Source: Alphaproteobacteria bacterium SO-S41 (GTDB lineage: Bacteria; Pseudomonadota; Alphaproteobacteria; Micropepsales; Micropepsaceae). From it: a stretch of 64,000 bases of DNA. Both the position numbers and the translations under genes were made by a program. Positions 59,816 through 64,000 of this stretch are shown one piece after another (within the stretch, counting starts at the first letter, position 1; each line of letters begins with the position of its first letter). The stretch covers positions 4,092,001 through 4,156,000 of the forward strand of contig AP024629.1 in the NCBI GenBank assembly GCA_019670725.1. Direction: 5' to 3'. The notes beneath the pieces are model-generated. The model did not search any database. It worked only from the letters and a program-made list of their open reading frames with translations, and was not told the origin of the DNA.

Positions 59816-61369
59816 ATGCGGCACACTCAGGGACTACAGCGCGCGGCGCGGCAGGAGGCGCGGCGGTGGGCGACGGTCTATCGCGGGCGCAAGCGCAGCT
59901 ATGGCGAAGTGCTCGACCGCGTCGGGCGGTTTGCTGCGGGCCTGCGCGGGATGGGTGCCCAGCCCGGCGACCGCATCGCCCTCATCGCGATGAACTCTGA
60001 TCGCTATTACGAGGCCTATTACGCGATCCTTTGGGCTGGCTGCATCGCCGTGCCCGGCAATACGCGCTGGGCGCCGGCGGAGCACGCCTATGCGCTCCGC
60101 GACAGCGAGCCCAAGCTGCTTCTGGTCGACCGGACCTTCGCGGCGCTGGGCGCGCAGCTCGCCGCGGACTTTGCGCTGCCGGTCATCCTGCTCGACGACA
60201 GTGCACCCGGCGACGACCTGCCGTCAGAAGATCAACTGATCGAAGCCAACCCGCCCATGGCCGATGCGGGCGGCGGCGGGACGGATCTTGTCGGCATCTT
60301 CTACACCGGCGGCACGACCGGGTGGCCCAAGGGCGTCATGCTGACCCATGCCAGCATGATCGCGAACTTCCAGAGCTCGGCGCTGGTGCGGCCCTATCCC
60401 TCGCCCTGCATCTTCCTCCACTCGCCGCCGATGTTTCACTTGGCGGACGCGACCGTCGTGTTCGGCCTGACGCCGCTCGCCCCGACCCATGTGATCGTGC
60501 CCGGCTTCGATCCCGCCGGCGTCGTCGCGGCGATCCAGCAGGAGCGGGTGAACGCGCTGGTGCTGGTGCCGACCATGCTCAACATGATGGACCTGCACCT
60601 CCGCGAGCATCCCGCCGATCTCAGCGGCGTGGAGAGCGTCACCTATGGCGCGTCGGCTATTTCCGAGGCCGCGCTGAAGCGGGCGATGCAGAACTTCCCG
60701 CGCGCGCGGTTCGCGCAGGCCTACGGCCAAACGGAACTCTCGCCCGTCGCGACCGTGCTGGAGCCGCGCTTCCACAGCGAGGAAGGCGCCGCGGCCGGCC
60801 TGCTGCGCTCGGCGGGACGCGCGATTCCGAACGTGGAACTGCGCATCGTCGACGATGCCATGAACGAGGTCGCACTAGGCGAGGTCGGCGAGGTCGTGGT
60901 GCGGAGCGCCGGCGCGATGCTCGGCTATTGGAAGAAGCCCGATCTCACGGCGCAGACCATCGTCGATGGCTGGCTGCGCACCGGCGATGCCGGCTATCTC
61001 GACGAGGCCGGGTTCCTATTCCTGGTCGACCGCGTGAAGGACATGATCGTTTCGGGCGGCGAGAACGTTTATTCGGCGGAGGTCGAGAACGCGCTCTACC
61101 AGCACCCCGCCGTCGCCGAATGCGCGGTCATCGGGGTACCCGATCCCAAATGGGGTGAGCGGGTGCACGCGATTGTCCGCCTGCGCGCCGGAACGGAGGC
61201 GGACGATGCAGACTTCACGCGCCATTGCGAGGCGCTGATCGCCGGCTACAAGCGGCCGCGATCCTATGAATTCCGTGTCGAACCGCTGCCGCTCTCAGGC
61301 GCCGGCAAAATCCTCAAAACGGAATTGCGCCGGCCGCATTGGCCGAGCGGCGAGCGGCATATAAACTAA
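59816..61369 (+). CDS. Acyl-CoA ligase (AMP-forming), island D
   Basis: This 517-residue ANL enzyme has the phosphate loop FYTGGTTGWPKGVM (second residue Gly instead of Ser in the TSGTTG motif), YGQTEL, the hinge RTGDAGYLDEAGFLFLVDR and the catalytic Lys in SGAGKILKTELR. AAGGCGGGG precedes the ATG. It is divergent from the acyl-CoA dehydrogenase operon with the shared operator between, so it supplies the CoA ester that enters the spiral. Confidence 0.92.
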   Translation: MRHTQGLQRAARQEARRWATVYRGRKRSYGEVLDRVGRFAAGLRGMGAQPGDRIALIAMNSDRYYEAYYAILWAGCIAVPGNTRWAPAEHAYALRDSEPKLLLVDRTFAALGAQLAADFALPVILLDDSAPGDDLPSEDQLIEANPPMADAGGGGTDLVGIFYTGGTTGWPKGVMLTHASMIANFQSSALVRPYPSPCIFLHSPPMFHLADATVVFGLTPLAPTHVIVPGFDPAGVVAAIQQERVNALVLVPTMLNMMDLHLREHPADLSGVESVTYGASAISEAALKRAMQNFPRARFAQAYGQTELSPVATVLEPRFHSEEGAAAGLLRSAGRAIPNVELRIVDDAMNEVALGEVGEVVVRSAGAMLGYWKKPDLTAQTIVDGWLRTGDAGYLDEAGFLFLVDRVKDMIVSGGENVYSAEVENALYQHPAVAECAVIGVPDPKWGERVHAIVRLRAGTEADDADFTRHCEALIAGYKRPRSYEFRVEPLPLSGAGKILKTELRRPHWPSGERHIN

Positions 61370-61816
61370 GCTGCGAATAGCAGCGCCATTGCGATCGCGC
61401 GCAATCCTGCCCGGCAAGAACCGTCTGCCCGACGAATAGACGCCGCTTGCGAGACCATGGCGGGTCGCAAAAATAGCGCCTTCGCGCTCGGCAAAGCCGC
61501 GGAAGGTCCGAACCTGACCGACCCAGCACAACCTTGACGTCCGCTGTTCCAGCCTAAGTGGCTGTTTTGTCGCGTTTTTTGCGAAGCCGGGAACAACTGT
61601 GCTTTCTCCGCAACATTGTTGAAATATCACGCAAAATGCTGCGCCGCAAAACGTAATTATATGGCCGCAACCTGTGATTCCTACCTAACGTTCTGGTTGT
61701 CGCCTTACGTCAAGGAGGAAGTGACTTTTTGTAACGCCGACCCGCCTGCCGCGTGCGGCCTGGCGGACACAACCAAACCGATCCCGCACAAGCGGGACGA
61801 CCCAGGGAAACGAACC
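61370..61816. other. Gene-free region upstream of a TonB receptor
   Basis: About 450 bases hold no convincing gene. The right half is AT-richer (TTGTTGAAATATCACGC and AACGTAATTATATGG near 61615-61665) and probably contains the receptor promoter. A small hairpin (TCCCGC and GCGGGA, four-base loop, 61782-61797) lies 19 bases before the start codon in the leader. I see no long palindrome like those of islands A, C and D. Confidence 0.5.
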
Positions 61817-64000
61817 ATGACAGGAATTACCGTTACGGGACCAGGCCACACGTCCGCGTTGCTGCGGGCATTGCTGCTCTCTTCTGCCATTCTGGCACCA
61901 ACGATTGTCGCAACAGCTATGGCGCAGGACACCGCGCCGGCCGCCGCACCTTCGGGCGAGGAAGAGATCACCGTCACCGCCCAACGTAAGGCGGAAAAAC
62001 TCCAGAAGGTGCCGATCGCGGTCTCCGCCTTCGGCCAGGACCAGCTCCAGAAGCAGAAGATCGACGGCGGCCCGAACCTGGTGCTCGCGGTTCCGAACGT
62101 CAACTTCTCGAAGGGCAACTTCACCGGCGCGAACTTCCAGATCCGCGGCATCGGCTCGAAGCTCGTTGCGGCCTCGGGCGATGCGGCGACCGGCGTTCAC
62201 ATCAACAACGCGCCCATGACGGCGAACAACCTGTTCGAAACCGAGTTCTACGACGTCGAGCGCGTCGAAGTGCTGCGCGGTCCGCAAGGCACGCTGTACG
62301 GCCGCAATGCGACCGGCGGCGTCGTCAATATCATCACGGCGAAGCCGAAGATCGACCAGTGGGAGGCCATGGGCCGCGTCGAGTATGGCGACTATGACAG
62401 CGTCAAGCTGAAGGGCATGGTCAATGTGCCGCTCGGCGACATGGCCGCTCTGCGTCTCGCCGGCACGTATCTGAAGCGCGGCGGGTTCGGTGAGAACACC
62501 GTCACCGGCAACGACGCCGACGACCGCCTGCTCTACGGCCTGCGCGCGACGCTGTTCGTGCAGCCGACCGACGATTTCAGCTTCTACATCATGTACGACC
62601 ACTTCAACGAGGACGACAACCGGTCGCGCATCGGCAAGCAGTTCTGTTCGAAGGACACCGGCCCCGCCAATGTCGGCGGCGTCGCCTACTCGGCGGCAGC
62701 CGGCGGCCTGATCGGTCAGGTTCAGCGCGGTTTCTTCAGCCAGGGTTGCCGCCCCACCTCGCTCTACGACCCCACGGCGCTCGGCACGGTGCAAAGCCAG
62801 TCAACGCTCGGCGGCCTGTTCGGCGCGCTCGGCGGCTTCCAGACCGGCGATGCCTATGTCGGCAAGATGCAGGACCCCAACGTCCGCAATATCGAGTCCG
62901 CGTTTGACCCGACCTACCAGTCGAACACGGACATCTGGGAGTTCAATGCCGACTGGGACATCACCGACAGCCTGCGTCTCTCGGCCCTCGGCACCTACAC
63001 CACGTTCGATCTGTTCACGCGGCAGGATTACAACCGCTACTCGCCGTCGACGAACTTCAACACGACGCCCAACCCCGTGAACGCGTTTGCAGCGCTCGGC
63101 CCTGCTTATGCGACGATCTATGCCAACCTGTTCCCGAACGGAACCGTCAATGACCCGCAGGTCGGCGCCCAGAACCGCTACACAACGATGGACATCTCGT
63201 CGGCGTACACCAAGCAGTACACCGCCGAACTCCGCCTCTCCTCCAGCTATGATGGGCCGTTCAACTTCTCGATCGGCGCGAACTACCTGAAGCTCGATGC
63301 GACCGGCGACTACTACGTGATGGGCAATACGCTCACCGCCTACTATCAGGTGAACAACTTCCTCAATACCGGCAACGCCAACTGCTATGGTGCTGCGCCG
63401 TGCGTCTCGATCGATCCGAATGCCGATCCGGACCGGACCGGTCGCAATTACTACGACGCGTATTCGCCATACAATCTGAAGTCGACCGCGATCTTTGGCG
63501 AGGTCTACTATCAGGTGACCGACGATCTGAAGCTTACCGGCGGCGTGCGTTACACGATCGATGAAAAGACGATCGAGAACCATGCCGTCGGCCTGGGCGT
63601 CGCCGGCGTCGGCATTCCCGCGCCGCTCCCGGGAATCCCAGCGACTTCGACCGTGGAGTTCAAGGAGTTCACGGGCCGTGTCGGCTTCGACTGGGCGCCT
63701 GATATCGGGGCGGATTCGACCCTGGTCTACGGCTTCTACTCGCGCGGCTACAAGGCGGGCGGCCTCAACTCGCCGTGTTCCGGCGGTGCCGGCGTGATTT
63801 GCGGCGCGCCGACCTTCAAGCCTGAGTTCATCAATGCGTACGAAATCGGCACCAAGAACACCTTCATGGGCGGCGCGGCGCAGCTGAACCTGTCGATCTT
63901 CCACTACGACTATGAAGGCTATCAGGTCTCGAAGATCGTCAACCGCGCCTCGACGAACGAGAACATCGACGCCAAGATCAGCGGCGCCGAGTTCGAGGGC
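61817..64000 (+). CDS. TonB-dependent receptor (3' end outside window)
   Basis: An uninterrupted frame of 728 codons runs from the ATG at 61817 (AGGGAAA upstream) to the right edge. The signal peptide has the hydrophobic core LLRALLLSSAILAPTIVATAMAQ, followed by the TonB box EEEITVTAQRK, the plug block VLRGPQGTLYGRNATGGVVN and barrel strands, the last readable part being KISGAEFEG. The C-terminal strands and terminal Phe lie outside. It follows the island D ligase on the same strand after 450 bases and may import the island D substrate; no shared operator was found. Confidence 0.93.
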   Translation, partial: MTGITVTGPGHTSALLRALLLSSAILAPTIVATAMAQDTAPAAAPSGEEEITVTAQRKAEKLQKVPIAVSAFGQDQLQKQKIDGGPNLVLAVPNVNFSKGNFTGANFQIRGIGSKLVAASGDAATGVHINNAPMTANNLFETEFYDVERVEVLRGPQGTLYGRNATGGVVNIITAKPKIDQWEAMGRVEYGDYDSVKLKGMVNVPLGDMAALRLAGTYLKRGGFGENTVTGNDADDRLLYGLRATLFVQPTDDFSFYIMYDHFNEDDNRSRIGKQFCSKDTGPANVGGVAYSAAAGGLIGQVQRGFFSQGCRPTSLYDPTALGTVQSQSTLGGLFGALGGFQTGDAYVGKMQDPNVRNIESAFDPTYQSNTDIWEFNADWDITDSLRLSALGTYTTFDLFTRQDYNRYSPSTNFNTTPNPVNAFAALGPAYATIYANLFPNGTVNDPQVGAQNRYTTMDISSAYTKQYTAELRLSSSYDGPFNFSIGANYLKLDATGDYYVMGNTLTAYYQVNNFLNTGNANCYGAAPCVSIDPNADPDRTGRNYYDAYSPYNLKSTAIFGEVYYQVTDDLKLTGGVRYTIDEKTIENHAVGLGVAGVGIPAPLPGIPATSTVEFKEFTGRVGFDWAPDIGADSTLVYGFYSRGYKAGGLNSPCSGGAGVICGAPTFKPEFINAYEIGTKNTFMGGAAQLNLSIFHYDYEGYQVSKIVNRASTNENIDAKISGAEFEG

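Overview
The window is high-GC, densely coded DNA typical of an aerobic alphaproteobacterium. A sphingomonad-type (Sphingomonadales) host is the most likely, inferred from four large TonB-dependent receptors packed among acyl-CoA catabolic genes, each near a small local regulator. I see no rRNA, tRNA or CRISPR array. Both ends are cut: the left edge enters the receiver domain of a signalling protein, and the right edge stops inside a TonB receptor.

Layout. (1) 1-9.4 kb is a mixed, rearranged region: a receiver-domain end, a secreted PLAT protein with Cys repeats, a small membrane protein, a broken serine beta-lactamase-family gene fused to a decayed IS6-type transposase, then a four-gene surface or metabolite tailoring module (Stf0 sulfotransferase, pyruvyl transferase-like protein, family 2 glycosyltransferase, phytanoyl-CoA dioxygenase fused to a Rieske-like domain). 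A second, same-orientation remnant of the IS6 end follows at about 9.19 kb, so the module is bracketed by IS6 ends. (2) 9.4-17.1 kb holds a giant HAF-repeat autotransporter (28 repeats in four blocks, a Thr-Pro stalk and a beta-barrel), followed by a DUF6065-JmjC/cupin protein. (3) 17.2-26.6 kb is catabolic island A: TetR, an SCP2-like protein, a TonB receptor, a PhyH oxygenase, an SRPBCC protein, an Atg22-type MFS, an acyl-CoA ligase and a zinc alcohol dehydrogenase. (4) 26.6-42.2 kb is island B: a TonB receptor, MmgE/PrpD, two small MaoC proteins that resemble the two halves of mesaconyl-CoA hydratase, two CaiB CoA-transferases, a CitE/Mcl-type lyase, an acyl-CoA dehydrogenase, a nitronate monooxygenase-like protein, an MFS, IclR, a DUF819 membrane protein and an alpha/beta hydrolase. 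The gene set fits degradation of a branched C5-type dicarboxylate to glyoxylate or pyruvate plus a short acyl-CoA. (5) 42.2-54.4 kb is island C: TetR, a TonB receptor, a GPH-type MFS, PepN, an amidase, two paralogous serine hydrolases and a VOC protein. (6) 54.4-61.4 kb is island D: a TetR-controlled set with ligase, dehydrogenase, hydratase pair, SDR and thiolase, which amounts to a complete beta-oxidation spiral, plus a HCCA-isomerase-like protein. (7) From 61.8 kb there is a further TonB receptor.

Regulation can be read directly in several places. The island A TetR has matching palindromes (core ATGCATTATA) in front of both the SCP2-like gene and the TonB operon. Island C has the same TGATCA-W-TGATCA palindrome in front of the TonB receptor and, 3.9 kb away, between the MFS and pepN, which ties outer-membrane uptake, inner-membrane transport and hydrolysis into one regulon. 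Island D has a perfect 28-bp inverted repeat in its divergent promoter. The IclR-CaiB gap of island B has a 14-bp palindrome. The best candidate for an undescribed system is the island C uptake-and-hydrolysis regulon. The giant HAF autotransporter, the split mesaconyl-CoA hydratase pathway and the 3Cys:1His Rieske-like fusion are also unusual.
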